64,000 bases of DNA, taken from NCBI RefSeq assembly GCF_003076455.1, contig NZ_CP020918.1, forward strand, positions 1,054,001 to 1,118,000, in the 5' to 3' direction. The translations under genes and the position numbers were made by a program. The stretch's first letter is position 1. Each line of letters starts with the position of its first letter. Below, in pieces: positions 25,560 to 35,196 of the stretch. The notes beneath the pieces are model-generated. The model ran no database searches, was not told the DNA's origin, and was given only the letters and a program-made list of their open reading frames with translations. Origin of the DNA: Flavobacterium faecale. Lineage in GTDB: Bacteria; Bacteroidota; Bacteroidia; Flavobacteriales; Flavobacteriaceae.

Positions 25560-26546
25560 ATGTCAATAAAGAATATTAGATTAGAAGTGATGCAGTTTTT
25601 AGAAAAAAGAGTTGACAGTTTTGTTGACCAATATCTAATTCCTGTTGAAGAAATTTGGCAGCCATCTGATTTTTTACCCAATCCAGAAAGTGATAACTTT
25701 CTTGAAGAGGTAAAAGAGTTACGTGAAATCTCAAAAGATTTACCGTATGACTTTTGGGTTGCTATGGTAGGAGATATGATCACTGAAGAAGCTTTGCCAA
25801 CCTATGAAAACTGGTTGATGGAAGTAGAAGGGGTAGATAACTTAGAACGTAATAGCTGGGCCAAATGGGTACGCCAATGGACTGGTGAAGAAAATCGTCA
25901 TGGTGATTTGTTGAACAAGTATATTTATCTTTCAGGTCGTGTGAACATGCGCGAGGTAGAGATGACTACACAACACTTAATTAACGACGGATTTGATATC
26001 GGTACCGGTAGAGATCCTTATAAGAACTTTGTGTACACTAGTTTTCAAGAACTAGCTACTTATGTTTCTCACAACAGAGTATCACAACTTGCAAAAGGTT
26101 ATGGTGACAAAAAGTTAGCCAAAATGTGTAAAATGATTGCTGGAGACGAGATGCGTCACCACCATGCTTACAGCCATTTTGTTAGTGAAATCTTCAAGGT
26201 GGATCCTAGCGAGATGATGTTGGCTTTTCAATACATGATGAAAGCTAAGATTGTTATGCCAGCTCATTTTTTGAGAGAGTCAGGTCAAAAAATTGGTTCT
26301 GCTTTTGAGCAATTTTCAGATTCTGCACAACGTATTGGGGTTTATACCGCAAACGACTACGTAGATATCATGCAAAAATTGATCGTGAAATGGGAGATAG
26401 ATAAAATTGGTGGATTGACGGATGAGGCTGAAAAAGCACGTGATTACTTGATGAAATTGCCAGGAAGAATGGCTAAAATTTCAGAGAGAATCGTAATTCC
26501 TGCTGAATCTCACATTTTTAAATGGGTAGAGCCAGCTAGATTATAA
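25560..26546 (+). CDS. Acyl-ACP desaturase (ferritin-like di-iron)
   Basis: Soluble fatty-acid desaturase of the plant stearoyl-ACP type; 328 residues. Di-iron ligands are visible as the two E/DExxH-type motifs GEENRHGD at 109-116 and GDEMRHHHAY at 195-204, plus acidic residues in MITEEALP (73-80) and SFQELATYVSH (161-171). Introduces a double bond into acyl-ACP for membrane unsaturation. Same operon as plsC; a hairpin terminator follows 50 nt after the stop. Confidence 0.92.
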   Translation: MSIKNIRLEVMQFLEKRVDSFVDQYLIPVEEIWQPSDFLPNPESDNFLEEVKELREISKDLPYDFWVAMVGDMITEEALPTYENWLMEVEGVDNLERNSWAKWVRQWTGEENRHGDLLNKYIYLSGRVNMREVEMTTQHLINDGFDIGTGRDPYKNFVYTSFQELATYVSHNRVSQLAKGYGDKKLAKMCKMIAGDEMRHHHAYSHFVSEIFKVDPSEMMLAFQYMMKAKIVMPAHFLRESGQKIGSAFEQFSDSAQRIGVYTANDYVDIMQKLIVKWEIDKIGGLTDEAEKARDYLMKLPGRMAKISERIVIPAESHIFKWVEPARL

Positions 26547-26596
26547 ATGGCTTTTTAGTCTTTTTTATTCGAAAGACTTATAAATAGAATTCTAAT

Positions 26597-26646
26597 AAAA
26601 AGTGTTGATTTTTGAAGTTGAAATACTTTTAATCTCAACACTTTTT
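26597..26646 (+). terminator. Terminator after acyl-ACP desaturase
   Basis: A 12-bp stem (26597-26608 with 26635-26646) ending in a T-run, with a 26-nt loop. It lies just before the HD-domain gene on the same strand. Confidence 0.65.
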
Positions 26647-26664
26647 CTGTAAAATAAATTGATA

Positions 26665-27318
26665 ATGACTCAAAAGGATTTAGTACCAAACACGATTGCT
26701 TTCGTAAAAGAAAAATTAGAAAATGCCGAAGGTGGTCACGATTGGTTTCATATCGAAAGGGTGTACAAAAATGCACTATTAATTGCCAACGATGTTGATT
26801 GTGATCTAGTTGTTGTCAAGTTAGGTGCTTTGTTGCACGATATTGCAGACAGTAAATTTACGGGTGGTGATGAAACCATAGGTCCAAAAATTGCGAGATT
26901 ATTTCTAGAATCGCAAGAAGTTCCAGAACCAACTATCGAACATGTAGTGAACATCATTAATAATATTTCGTTCAAAGGCGGAAATTTTAAAAAAGATTTT
27001 AGTTCGAAAGAATTGGATGTTGTTCAAGATGCTGATCGTTTGGATGCTCTTGGTGCCATCGGAATCGCAAGAGCGTTCAATTATGGAGGATTTAAAAACA
27101 GAGCCATGTACGACCCTGCTATTGATCCAAATATGAACATGAGCAAAGAGGAGTATAAAAAAAGTACTGCACCAACTTTAAATCATTTTTACGAAAAATT
27201 ATTGCTTTTAAAAGATACTATGAATACAGCCTCGGGTACGGCCATTGCTGCCGAGAGACATCGTTACATGGAAGGTTTTCTAGCTCAGTTCTATGCCGAG
27301 TGGGAGGGAGAATTGTAA
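26665..27318 (+). CDS. HD-domain phosphohydrolase
   Basis: A 217-residue protein of the HD superfamily, metal-dependent phosphohydrolase. Motifs: GGHDWFHIERVY at 23-34, LLHDIADSKF at 57-66 with the HD pair at 58-59, and VQDADRLDALGAIGIARAF with the distal Asp. Substrate unknown, possibly nucleotides. The ATG at 26665 is preferred over a TTG two codons upstream. Convergent with galM through a shared hairpin. Confidence 0.88.
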   Translation: MTQKDLVPNTIAFVKEKLENAEGGHDWFHIERVYKNALLIANDVDCDLVVVKLGALLHDIADSKFTGGDETIGPKIARLFLESQEVPEPTIEHVVNIINNISFKGGNFKKDFSSKELDVVQDADRLDALGAIGIARAFNYGGFKNRAMYDPAIDPNMNMSKEEYKKSTAPTLNHFYEKLLLLKDTMNTASGTAIAAERHRYMEGFLAQFYAEWEGEL

Positions 27319-27342
27319 TAATTAGTAAATGTATTTGTATAA

Positions 27343-27382
27343 AAATAAATAAGCCCGCTATCACTAGCGGGCTTATTTATTT
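27343..27382. terminator. Bidirectional terminator between HD gene and galM
   Basis: A 17-bp perfect stem (27343-27359 with 27366-27382, loop ATCACT) with a GC-rich tip and A/T flanks, 25 nt after the HD stop and ending just before the galM stop. Confidence 0.9.
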
Positions 27383-27383
27383 T

Positions 27384-28445
27384 TTATAAGGTAGAAAAAG
27401 CAAATGATGTTTTGCTTTTAAATGTTTCTCCCACCTTTAATAAAGTGGTTGGAAACGATGGTTGGTTTGGAGAATCGGGATAATGTTGTGTTTCAAAGCA
27501 AAATCCGCTTCTACGATTATATGTTTTTCCATCTCTACTAGGCATTTCTCCGTTAATGTAGTTTCCTGTATAAAGTTGCATACCGGGTTCTGTAGTAGTA
27601 AGTACGAGTTTACGTCCGCTTGTGTGATCATATGCCGACGCAACCACGCGAAACCCTTTGTCTTGGTGGTTCAAAACCCAGCAGTGGTCATAACCAGCAC
27701 CTTTTTGTATTTGGTCATGTTCTGCATCTATTTCAGCCGCTATTGTTTTTGATGTTCTAAAGTCGAAAGGAGTATTGCTAACATCTTCCAAAGTTCCTAT
27801 TGGAATAGCTGTTTCATCAATAGCTACAAAAGTATCGGCATCAATAGTTATTTCGTGATCCAAAATTGGTTTAGAAAAATCAGCTGACAAATTAAAATAC
27901 GTATGTTGCGTTAGATTTATAATTGTAGTTTGATCTGTAGTTGCTTCATAGGCTACTTCGAGTGCATTTTCTTCCGTCAAAGTGTAGGTTACAAAAACAG
28001 TTAAATTTCCAGGAAAACCTTCTTCCATGTGTTTGCTAAAGTATTTTAGCTTCAAAACAGTGCCTTCTTCCTCTTTTGTTGCAGATACAACTGTCCAAAC
28101 GGCTTTGTGAAATCCTTCTGGACCACCGTGCAAAGCATTTGGGCCATTGTTGGCATCGAGTTGATATACATGACCATCAATAGCAAATGTTGCATTGGCA
28201 ATGCGGTTTCCAAAGCGTCCAATCAAGGCACCAAAATAATGTGGATCCTGGGTGTAAGGTTCGAATGAATCAAAACCAATGACAACATCTTCAAATACAC
28301 CTCCTTTATTGGGGACCTTAACAGAGCTGATGATACCACCATAAGTGATGATTTCTACAGCCATTCCGTTTTTGTTTTGTAATTTATAACGATCTACTTG
28401 TTCTCCTTTGGGAGTGATTCCGAATGCTGATTTTTCTATTGACAC
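27384..28445 (-). CDS. galM: Aldose 1-epimerase (mutarotase)
   Basis: Interconverts alpha and beta anomers of aldoses such as galactose; 353 residues. Catalytic His is in NLTQHTYFNL near 185-194, another conserved His in GYDHCWVLN, and the catalytic Glu is in CFETQHYPDSPN near 312-323. GRFGNRIANA near 76-85 is a family signature. No signal peptide, so cytosolic. Last gene of the minus-strand run from hemH; 60 nt separate it from the unknown gene before it. Confidence 0.93.
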   Translation of the reverse strand: MSIEKSAFGITPKGEQVDRYKLQNKNGMAVEIITYGGIISSVKVPNKGGVFEDVVIGFDSFEPYTQDPHYFGALIGRFGNRIANATFAIDGHVYQLDANNGPNALHGGPEGFHKAVWTVVSATKEEEGTVLKLKYFSKHMEEGFPGNLTVFVTYTLTEENALEVAYEATTDQTTIINLTQHTYFNLSADFSKPILDHEITIDADTFVAIDETAIPIGTLEDVSNTPFDFRTSKTIAAEIDAEHDQIQKGAGYDHCWVLNHQDKGFRVVASAYDHTSGRKLVLTTTEPGMQLYTGNYINGEMPSRDGKTYNRRSGFCFETQHYPDSPNQPSFPTTLLKVGETFKSKTSFAFSTL

Positions 28446-28505
28446 TTGAAGGGTTTTTAGTGAGGTTGGTTATTGTTTTTTATTATTTTCGAAAATAAGA
28501 AGAAA

Positions 28506-28907
28506 TTATATAATTCCTTTCTCTTTCATTTCGATAACGACATCTGAAGCATTTTTGAATGTTGGTGCTTGTTCTACAATTGTTCCTACTCTTTTTTTGT
28601 TGAGTTTAAAGGTTAAGTCGTTTTCAGTTGTAAACAATAACGCCTTCAAAAACGGATTGTTCATATACGGTGCCAAAACAGCAAAAGTATCTTCAAGAGT
28701 ATGTAAGCTTTCGATTTCTTCTGTTTTATAGCGTGCTATGACCGACATTTTGAACCCTATTTCTCCTTCAAGAACAGGTCGAACGTAAATATTTTTTAGT
28801 TCGGTATCGCCAATGGTTTTTGCCAAAGTTAGTTTTGCATAGGTTCCGTCGTGAATACTTTCAGTTACTTTGTTCCAAAACTCTGCAAATAATGGGTTGA
28901 ATGACAT
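28506..28907 (-). CDS. Unknown cytosolic protein (133 residues)
   Basis: No domain recognised. The protein is soluble with mixed helix and strand, has no signal peptide, and ends NASDVVIEMKEKGII. The middle reads GFKMSVIARYKTEEIESLHTLED in shape like a small alpha/beta domain. It sits 22 nt after the enoyl-CoA hydratase stop on the same strand, so is probably cotranscribed with it. Codon use looks like its neighbours, so it is likely a genuine resident gene. Confidence 0.6.
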   Translation of the reverse strand: MSFNPLFAEFWNKVTESIHDGTYAKLTLAKTIGDTELKNIYVRPVLEGEIGFKMSVIARYKTEEIESLHTLEDTFAVLAPYMNNPFLKALLFTTENDLTFKLNKKRVGTIVEQAPTFKNASDVVIEMKEKGII

Positions 28908-28929
28908 AATGTTATTTTTGTAATTTAAA

Positions 28930-29712
28930 TTATTCGCCAGTAAATTGTGCTTTTCTTTTTTCTAAAAAAGCAGCACTTCCTTCTTTAAAATCTTTAGTTC
29001 CAAAGGATTGTCCGAAATACTTAATTTCGGTATCAAAACCATTTTCGCCATCTCTATAATTTGCATTAATAGCATGAATGGCTTTGCTGATGGCAAGAGG
29101 AGCATTTTTTACTATTTTTAAAGCAATACTTTCGCAAAAAGAGAGTAGTTCAGTTTGTGCTACCACATGATTTACCAATCCAATATTTAGTGCTTCTTCA
29201 GCGGTAATCATTCCAGCGGTAAGGATCATCTCCATCGCGCGGCCTTTTCCTACCAATTGTGGCAAGCGTTGTGTCCCTCCGTATCCAGGAATTAAACCCA
29301 AGGTAACTTCGGGTAATCCCATTTTTGCATTGTCTGAGGCTACACGTATGTGGCATGCCATCGCTAACTCTAGTCCGCCACCAAGGGCAAAACCATTGAC
29401 TGCTGCAATCACAGGTTTGGATAGGTTTTGTACAAAATCAAATAAAATCTCTTGACCGTGAGCGGCAAGTGTTGCGCCTTGTTCTGCCGAGAAATCTGCA
29501 AATTCTGAAATATCTGCTCCAGCAACAAAAGCTTTTTCACCACTTCCAGTAAGAATGATAACGCGTACTTGAGGATTTTTATCTAAAGATTTGAACGCTT
29601 CATGAAGCTCAGAAATAGTTTCTTTGTTAAGGGCATTTAATTTGGTAGGGCGATTAATAGTAATGGTTGCTATATTCTCTTCAATACTACTAATGATTGT
29701 GTTGTAGTCCAT
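28930..29712 (-). CDS. Enoyl-CoA hydratase/isomerase family protein
   Basis: Crotonase-fold enzyme of 260 residues, probably hydrating enoyl-CoA in fatty-acid or amino-acid breakdown. Oxyanion-hole segments are AFVAGADISEFADF near 61-74 and NGFALGGGLELAMACH near 104-119; the catalytic Glu lies in GLPEVTLGLIPGYGGTQRL. The ATG at 29712 (MDYNTII) is the family-like start; a reading from 29784 would overlap the kinase gene and add an unlikely leader. It follows the histidine kinase stop by 10 nt. Confidence 0.9.
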   Translation of the reverse strand: MDYNTIISSIEENIATITINRPTKLNALNKETISELHEAFKSLDKNPQVRVIILTGSGEKAFVAGADISEFADFSAEQGATLAAHGQEILFDFVQNLSKPVIAAVNGFALGGGLELAMACHIRVASDNAKMGLPEVTLGLIPGYGGTQRLPQLVGKGRAMEMILTAGMITAEEALNIGLVNHVVAQTELLSFCESIALKIVKNAPLAISKAIHAINANYRDGENGFDTEIKYFGQSFGTKDFKEGSAAFLEKRKAQFTGE

Positions 29713-29722
29713 GATAATTTTT

Positions 29723-31195
29723 TTAAGAATTAATAATGGGTAGGGAAACGGTAAACAATGTTCCTTGTCCATAGGTTGACTCAAAGATAATTGTTCCTTT
29801 GTAATTTTCTATTATGTTTTTGATAATACTCAGTCCAAGACCCATTCCGCTGCTTTTGGTGGTAAATTTAGGTTCAAAGATACGACTGCTATCTTCGGGT
29901 TTGATTCCGATTCCACAATCTTGTACGGTAATCAATACTTGATCGTTTTCTCTTCTTATTCCAACAGTTACCGTTTTGTTTTCTTGTTCATTGGGTATGG
30001 ATTGAATAGCATTTTTGACCAAATTGGTGATAATTCGTATCAGTTGAGTACGGTCAATTTTGGATATAATCTCAGGAGATTCTGCATTGAAAACGATATG
30101 GTCTTCGTTAAAAATATCCAAAGTAAGTTCGACTACATCAACCACATTGAGTGTTTCATTTTGTTGTGCAGGCATCGAAGCAAAATTTGAAAATGCCGAC
30201 GCGACCGCACTCATAGTATCGATTTGCTGAATTAACGTATCTGAGTAATCCTTCATTTTCTGGTAAATTTCAGGATCGTTGGGGTTAAACTTTCGTTCAA
30301 AACTTTGAACAGTTAATCGCATAGGTGTCAAAGGATTCTTAATCTCGTGTGCGACTTGTTTGGCCATTTCTCGCCAAGCTTCTTCTCTTTCGCTCTGAGC
30401 CAGTTTTACAGCACTTATTTCGAGTTCATCAACCATTCGATTATAAGCGGCAATCAAGGAATTAATTTCTTTACTAGAAGCCTCTAAAACAATTTTTTTG
30501 TTTTTTTGATTCAAGGTTGTCTCATACATTTTATCTGAAATCGTTTTAAGGGATTTCGTAATATAGGATGATAAAAAATAAGCCAGTGCAAAGGCGACAA
30601 TCAGCATGAAGGAGTATACTTGCCCCAAACGAATCAAGAAGCTATTGAGTTCTTTGTCATAGTAACCATCATCCTCAATGTAGGGAAGATTTAGGATTCC
30701 GAGTGGTTTAAATTTATCGTCTTTAATTTGTGTGTAAGACGAGCGATTTTTTGCTCCATTCACTGTTTTGATATCTACATATCGCTTTTCGATCGAGGAC
30801 CGAACCAATTTTAAAATATATTTCGGAATAGGTATTGCCGATTTATCTACAGAAAAGGTTTCTTTCGAACTCTTTAAAAGTCGTCCGTTTAAACTATAAA
30901 TGTTGATTTCAATGTTGTGGATGTGGGCTAATTCGTGAATTTTATCTTTGAAAATTAGCTCTAAATTATCAGTTGTAAGAGGGTAGGTTGTGGTTGCTAA
31001 TAAATAGTTTATGTGTTCTCGTACTGCATTTTCCTTGCGCTCTAGGCGTTCCTGATGGTATTCTTTTGCTTCGTTTTTAAATTGAATGATCGAAATTGAA
31101 GCTAGCAATACAGAGGCAACAATGATTACAACGATCATCGAAAGGAATATCCTAATGCGCAGCGAGAGCATTGCTATTTTGAAGTTTTTGAACAT
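29723..31195 (-). CDS. Membrane sensor histidine kinase, NtrY-like
   Basis: A 490-residue orphan kinase. Membrane segments at about 17-37 and 192-212 enclose a periplasmic sensor domain of about 155 residues; a HAMP-like linker at 213-262 follows. The H-box AHEIKNPLTPMRL has the phospho-His at 283. The N-box is IITNLVKNAIQSIPNEQ, and the G boxes CGIGIKPED and GMGLGLSIIKNII complete the ATPase domain. No response regulator is adjacent. The region with hemJ upstream carries half of an inverted repeat. Confidence 0.9.
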   Translation of the reverse strand: MFKNFKIAMLSLRIRIFLSMIVVIIVASVLLASISIIQFKNEAKEYHQERLERKENAVREHINYLLATTTYPLTTDNLELIFKDKIHELAHIHNIEINIYSLNGRLLKSSKETFSVDKSAIPIPKYILKLVRSSIEKRYVDIKTVNGAKNRSSYTQIKDDKFKPLGILNLPYIEDDGYYDKELNSFLIRLGQVYSFMLIVAFALAYFLSSYITKSLKTISDKMYETTLNQKNKKIVLEASSKEINSLIAAYNRMVDELEISAVKLAQSEREEAWREMAKQVAHEIKNPLTPMRLTVQSFERKFNPNDPEIYQKMKDYSDTLIQQIDTMSAVASAFSNFASMPAQQNETLNVVDVVELTLDIFNEDHIVFNAESPEIISKIDRTQLIRIITNLVKNAIQSIPNEQENKTVTVGIRRENDQVLITVQDCGIGIKPEDSSRIFEPKFTTKSSGMGLGLSIIKNIIENYKGTIIFESTYGQGTLFTVSLPIINS

Positions 31196-31235
31196 AGGTT
31201 AGCCCTAGCCCCAAAGGGGAAATTATAAGTGGTTA

Positions 31236-31829
31236 CTATTTATTATTTTCTTTGCCATTTTCTCCACCTTCTTGAGTTGGAGCGTTTTTTTCTCGAATTC
31301 TTTTATAAAATTTGAAACCAAGCATTAATAGACCCGTAAAAACAATAATCCCGACTACGCCGTAAATCCAATTGATAGCACTTTTTAAAACGACCAAAAA
31401 CACTACAGAAAAAAGAATCAAGGTTGCTCCCTCATTCCAAATTCGCATGTAGTTGGTTGTATAGCGCACATCATCATTTTGTAATTGCTTAAATATTTGA
31501 TGGCATTTTGCTTGGTACAAATACAACACAAAAACAAAGCCAAGTTTTACGTGCATCCAAGGCATTTGTAGCCATGCGTTGCCCATGGGCGTAAATAGCA
31601 ACATCCAAAATGCAAAAATACTAGCCAATATAGTACTTGGCCAAGTAATGATATACCACAATCGATAAGCCATTATTTTAAATTGCTTCTGTAAAATTTC
31701 TTTCTCAGGTGAGGGTTTATCAGCCGCTTCAATTTGGTAAACAAATAAACGGACAATGTAAAATAAACCGACAAACCAAGAGACCACAAAAATGATGTGT
31801 AATGCTTTTAATGAGTTGTAATATTCCAT
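31236..31829 (-). CDS. hemJ: Protoporphyrinogen IX oxidase, HemJ type
   Basis: A 197-residue protein with four to five membrane segments. The N-terminal LKALHIIFVVSWFVGLFY near 8-25 holds the conserved His, and WPSTILASIFAFWM plus MPWMHVKLGFVFVLYLYQAK match the HemJ/UPF0093 family. Oxidises protoporphyrinogen IX before iron insertion, in the inner membrane. Placement directly after hemH (65-nt gap, same strand) supports this strongly. The C-terminus is charged (REKNAPTQEGGENGKENN). Confidence 0.85.
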   Translation of the reverse strand: MEYYNSLKALHIIFVVSWFVGLFYIVRLFVYQIEAADKPSPEKEILQKQFKIMAYRLWYIITWPSTILASIFAFWMLLFTPMGNAWLQMPWMHVKLGFVFVLYLYQAKCHQIFKQLQNDDVRYTTNYMRIWNEGATLILFSVVFLVVLKSAINWIYGVVGIIVFTGLLMLGFKFYKRIREKNAPTQEGGENGKENNK

Positions 31830-31894
31830 TGAAAAAAGTTAAAAGTTTGAAGTTTCAAGTTAGACCTAAGTTTATCCTGAAACTTCAATAAACA

Positions 31895-32911
31895 TTAGTG
31901 CTTTGCAAAATCATTTATCCAGTTTCCTACGGTTTGACACCATTCGTCACTATCGTTTAAACAAGGTACAGCAAAAAACTCTTCACCACCGTGTTCTTTG
32001 AATTCATGATTGGCTTCCATGGCAATTTCTTCCAATGTTTCAAGGCAATCCGATACAAATGCAGGTGTTACTACAGCTAGCTTTTTAATTCCTTTTTCGG
32101 GCATTTTGTTAACTTCAACGTCAGTGTAAGGTGTAAGCCATTTGTCACCAGCTAAACGCGATTGGAATGTTTGACTGTATTTCCCCTCTGGTATGCCCAA
32201 TAATTTAACGACTTGCTTTGTAGTTTCATAACATTGATGACGGTAACAAAATTCATGCGCAGGTGATGGCGTGTTGCAACAAGACCCATCTATTTTACAA
32301 TGTGATTTTGTGATATCTGTTTTACGAATGTGACGTTCCGGAATTCCGTGGTAGGAGAACAATAAATGATCATATTCGAAATTTGCCAAATGTCCTTTGA
32401 TAGAATCTGCTAGGTTTTGAATGTAATCTGGTTTGTTGTAAAAAGCAGGTACATGTGTAAACTTCATATTTGGGAAATGCTTTTTGCGCAATTCTTCTGC
32501 TAGTTCAACAATTGTCGTTGTAGACGCCATTGCATGTTGAGGGTACAAAGGAAAAAGCATCACTTCGTCAACACCTTGATTGTGCAATTCTTGCAAACCT
32601 GATAATAAGGAAGGGTTACCATAACGCATGGCCAATGAAACCGGTATCTTGACAAGTTGTTTTACTTTTGCATGCATTCTTTTAGATATCACTACCAATG
32701 GTGATCCTTCATCCCACCAGATTTTAGCATAAGCAGCAGCAGATTTTTTAGGTCTTGTTTGTAAAATTATACCACGTACAAGTAATGCACGCAACAAAAA
32801 TGGAACGTCAATAACGTATTTATCCATTAAAAATTCATCCAAATATGGTTTTACATCTTTTGGCGTTGGACTTTCTGGAGATCCTAAATTCACTAATAAT
32901 ACACCTTTCAT
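31895..32911 (-). CDS. hemH: Ferrochelatase
   Basis: Terminal heme enzyme inserting Fe2+ into protoporphyrin IX; 338 residues. N-terminal GVLLVNLGSPESPTPKDVKPYL and the catalytic His in LLFSYHGIPERHIRKTD are typical. A Cys-rich stretch, CKIDGSCCNTPSPAHEFC, is followed by YRHQCYETT. The C-terminal metal-site segment CLETLEEIAMEA is also present. Promoter box candidates lie about 80 nt upstream. It begins the minus-strand run hemH-hemJ-kinase. Confidence 0.95.
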   Translation of the reverse strand: MKGVLLVNLGSPESPTPKDVKPYLDEFLMDKYVIDVPFLLRALLVRGIILQTRPKKSAAAYAKIWWDEGSPLVVISKRMHAKVKQLVKIPVSLAMRYGNPSLLSGLQELHNQGVDEVMLFPLYPQHAMASTTTIVELAEELRKKHFPNMKFTHVPAFYNKPDYIQNLADSIKGHLANFEYDHLLFSYHGIPERHIRKTDITKSHCKIDGSCCNTPSPAHEFCYRHQCYETTKQVVKLLGIPEGKYSQTFQSRLAGDKWLTPYTDVEVNKMPEKGIKKLAVVTPAFVSDCLETLEEIAMEANHEFKEHGGEEFFAVPCLNDSDEWCQTVGNWINDFAKH

Positions 32912-32992
32912 ATTTACTACTTTTTATGTTTTAATCATGTCGCTGTTTAATTGACATTCGTCTAATGACTTGTTTTTATTTTGTTTCGGTCA

Positions 32993-33028
32993 CAAAAATA
33001 CTGTAACAACTTTATAGCTAACGCGCAA
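32993..33028 (-). promoter_or_regulatory. Candidate promoter of hemH (TTG, 25 nt, TATTTTTG)
   Basis: -7 box TATTTTTG at 32993-33000 and a TTG at 33026-33028 on the minus strand. The 25-nt spacer is slightly longer than the 17-23 usual in Flavobacterium. Confidence 0.3.
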
Positions 33029-33094
33029 TTAACTCATTTTTATTTATTGTTTAATATCAAAAATTGATACTGTGGCTTTCCGGGTTTATTGATT

Positions 33095-34105
33095 TTAAAT
33101 TTGGTCTAGAAATTTTCTACTTTCTATTTTTTCTTTTGCTTCAAGCAATAGCGAATGTAGTTTTCTTTCTAACTCTTTTTTTGGCGGAAGTTCTGTCCAA
33201 TATTCAGATACCATAATTCCGTCTTTATGCATTTCTAATAATTCTATTTGCTCTTGACTTTTGCCAGCACACAAGATGAGTCCGATTGGATTATTCTCCC
33301 CTTCTTGTTTATCATATTTTGCCAACCACTTTAGATACAATTCCATTTGACCTTTATGACTTGGTTGAAAATCTCCAAGTTTTAATTCTATTGCCACCAA
33401 CCGTTTCAATTTTCGATGGTAAAAAAGTAAATCCAAATAGAAATCTTTTCCGTCAAGGATAATGCGTTTTTGCCTTTCGATAAAAGAAAAACCGACACCA
33501 AGTTCTAAGATAAATTTTTCTAAATCCCTAATTATTGCGCTCTCCAAATCATTTTCTAAAAATCCGTCTTTTAGACCTAAAAAATCTAGAAAATAAGGGT
33601 CTTTGAAGGTGTTTTGGATTTCAGTAATGTCTGCATGTGCTTGGCTATTTGCGATTTCATTTCGTTCAAAAGCTTTACGGCCTATTTGGTGTTGTAATTC
33701 ACGTTTGCTCCATTTTGCTTCTATAGTCTTTTGGGTATAAAACGCCTTCGCTTCATCTGATTTTACATTAAAAAGAGCAATAAAGTGAGTCCAACTCAAT
33801 TGTGTCACCAGTGGTGTCACAATTTGAAAATCGGGAAATTCCTGAGCGAATTGCATCATTCTTCGGATGTTTCGCAAAGTAAAACTTTTACCAAATTTTT
33901 CTTCTAACTGTTGTGCCAAAACAGGAATAATTTGTTTTCCGTATTCGGCACGTTCATTATTCAATACATGATCCGTTATCTTTTTACCTACATGCCAATA
34001 AGTAAGTGTCAAAACACTATTTACTTGTGCTACGGCTTGTTGCTTGCCCTGCTCTATAATTTGGGCAAGATCTTTAAAAAGAATATTTTCTATTTTTTGG
34101 CTCAT
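33095..34105 (-). CDS. PDDEXK nuclease domain protein (DUF1016/YhcG family)
   Basis: A 336-residue protein. The N-terminal DUF1016 helical region, about 5-150, has YWHVGKKITDHVL and the winged-helix-like stretch LRNIRRMMQFAQEFP. The C-terminal PD-(D/E)XK nuclease domain, about 175-320, has FIERQKRIILDGKDFYLDLLFYH and ELKLGDF with the catalytic EXK. Function unknown, perhaps defence or repair. It lies between hemH and the AraC gene, 23 nt downstream of the latter. No phage genes are nearby. Confidence 0.9.
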   Translation of the reverse strand: MSQKIENILFKDLAQIIEQGKQQAVAQVNSVLTLTYWHVGKKITDHVLNNERAEYGKQIIPVLAQQLEEKFGKSFTLRNIRRMMQFAQEFPDFQIVTPLVTQLSWTHFIALFNVKSDEAKAFYTQKTIEAKWSKRELQHQIGRKAFERNEIANSQAHADITEIQNTFKDPYFLDFLGLKDGFLENDLESAIIRDLEKFILELGVGFSFIERQKRIILDGKDFYLDLLFYHRKLKRLVAIELKLGDFQPSHKGQMELYLKWLAKYDKQEGENNPIGLILCAGKSQEQIELLEMHKDGIMVSEYWTELPPKKELERKLHSLLLEAKEKIESRKFLDQI

Positions 34106-34128
34106 CTGATAGCGGTGCTTAAAACTAG

Positions 34129-35001
34129 TTAAACATTCAAATTCAAGTTCATTAAATATTTTTTGGGTGTAGTTCCAAATTTCTTTTTAAATGCGGCAAT
34201 AAAATGACTTCCGGTGCTGTAACCAATTTTCAAACCTACTTCATTAACGTTATAAGACCCGCTGTCGAGTAATTTTCGAGCAAAATCCATTTTATAGTCA
34301 AATAGAAACCCGTAGACGGTATCACCATAAATTTGTTTAAAGCCCATTTTGAGTTTTTTCAAATTCAAACCAATTTGATCGGACAGTTCTTGTAATCCAG
34401 GTGGTTCAGCCATGTTGGCTATGATTATTTCTTTGGCTTTTCTGATTTTAATCACATTGTCTTCGTCTGTTAAAAACGGACATTGTTCTGCATTTGGGTC
34501 TTCAGTGCGGTTGAAATACAAGCTCAATAGTTCGTATCCTTTACCTTTGTAGTACAAGTTTTTGATCGAAGGGTGTAAGTTATAATGAAACAACTGACTC
34601 AAAACAATAGCCATTGATGGACTTATATTTCCTTCGTTATAATATTTTTTATCTTTATTGTCTCCACTTAAAAAGGTGATATAATCTGCTTCAGATGAAA
34701 ATAAAGCATGAAATTTTTTAATCGATACAATTAAGGATATCGCCCAAGAGTTTGGTGCCAATTCAAGATTGATTGGTAATTCTTTTTGGGGATTATAAAG
34801 CAATAATGATTTTTCCTCCTTTAATTCGAGTACATAACTACCTTGATTGAACAAAAATTTAGCATTCCCTTTCAATCCAAAGTGAAACTGAATCATTCCA
34901 CTCTCTATCTCATGTTGTGCCAAGAAGTTTTCGGCCCCATCATTTTGGAAACGAATAAGGAAAAAATCATTCTCAATCTTTACTATTTCTTGTGAACCCA
35001 T
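34129..35001 (-). CDS. AraC-family transcriptional regulator
   Basis: A 290-residue regulator with a beta-rich N-terminal effector region (about 1-180) and two C-terminal helix-turn-helix motifs at about 190-285: LQELSDQIGLNLKKLKMGFK, then NVEVGLKIGYSTGSHFIAAF-like sequence, ending KKKFGTTPKKYLM. It is divergent from hemA across a 228-nt gap, the arrangement expected of a regulator of the heme genes. The ligand is unknown. Confidence 0.9.
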   Translation of the reverse strand: MGSQEIVKIENDFFLIRFQNDGAENFLAQHEIESGMIQFHFGLKGNAKFLFNQGSYVLELKEEKSLLLYNPQKELPINLELAPNSWAISLIVSIKKFHALFSSEADYITFLSGDNKDKKYYNEGNISPSMAIVLSQLFHYNLHPSIKNLYYKGKGYELLSLYFNRTEDPNAEQCPFLTDEDNVIKIRKAKEIIIANMAEPPGLQELSDQIGLNLKKLKMGFKQIYGDTVYGFLFDYKMDFARKLLDSGSYNVNEVGLKIGYSTGSHFIAAFKKKFGTTPKKYLMNLNLNV

Positions 35002-35196
35002 AGCGACATTTTTTTAGTATAAAGATGATAAATATCAAGTCTTATTATTTAGAACAAATCTAAATAGACAGTATGTAATCACTTGATTTTAGTACAAAAA
35101 TAGAAATAATTCTAAAAAAATAACGGATTAATGTCAAAAAAACATGTAGCGACACAAAAAGAACTTCTAGCGTTATTTTTTACAGCGCTATAGTGA

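Noticed and set aside
31199..31222. Half copy of the hemE-type inverted repeat (CCCTAGCCCCAAAGGGGA)
   Set aside because: Similar in style but too short and with only one end visible, so not reported as an element.
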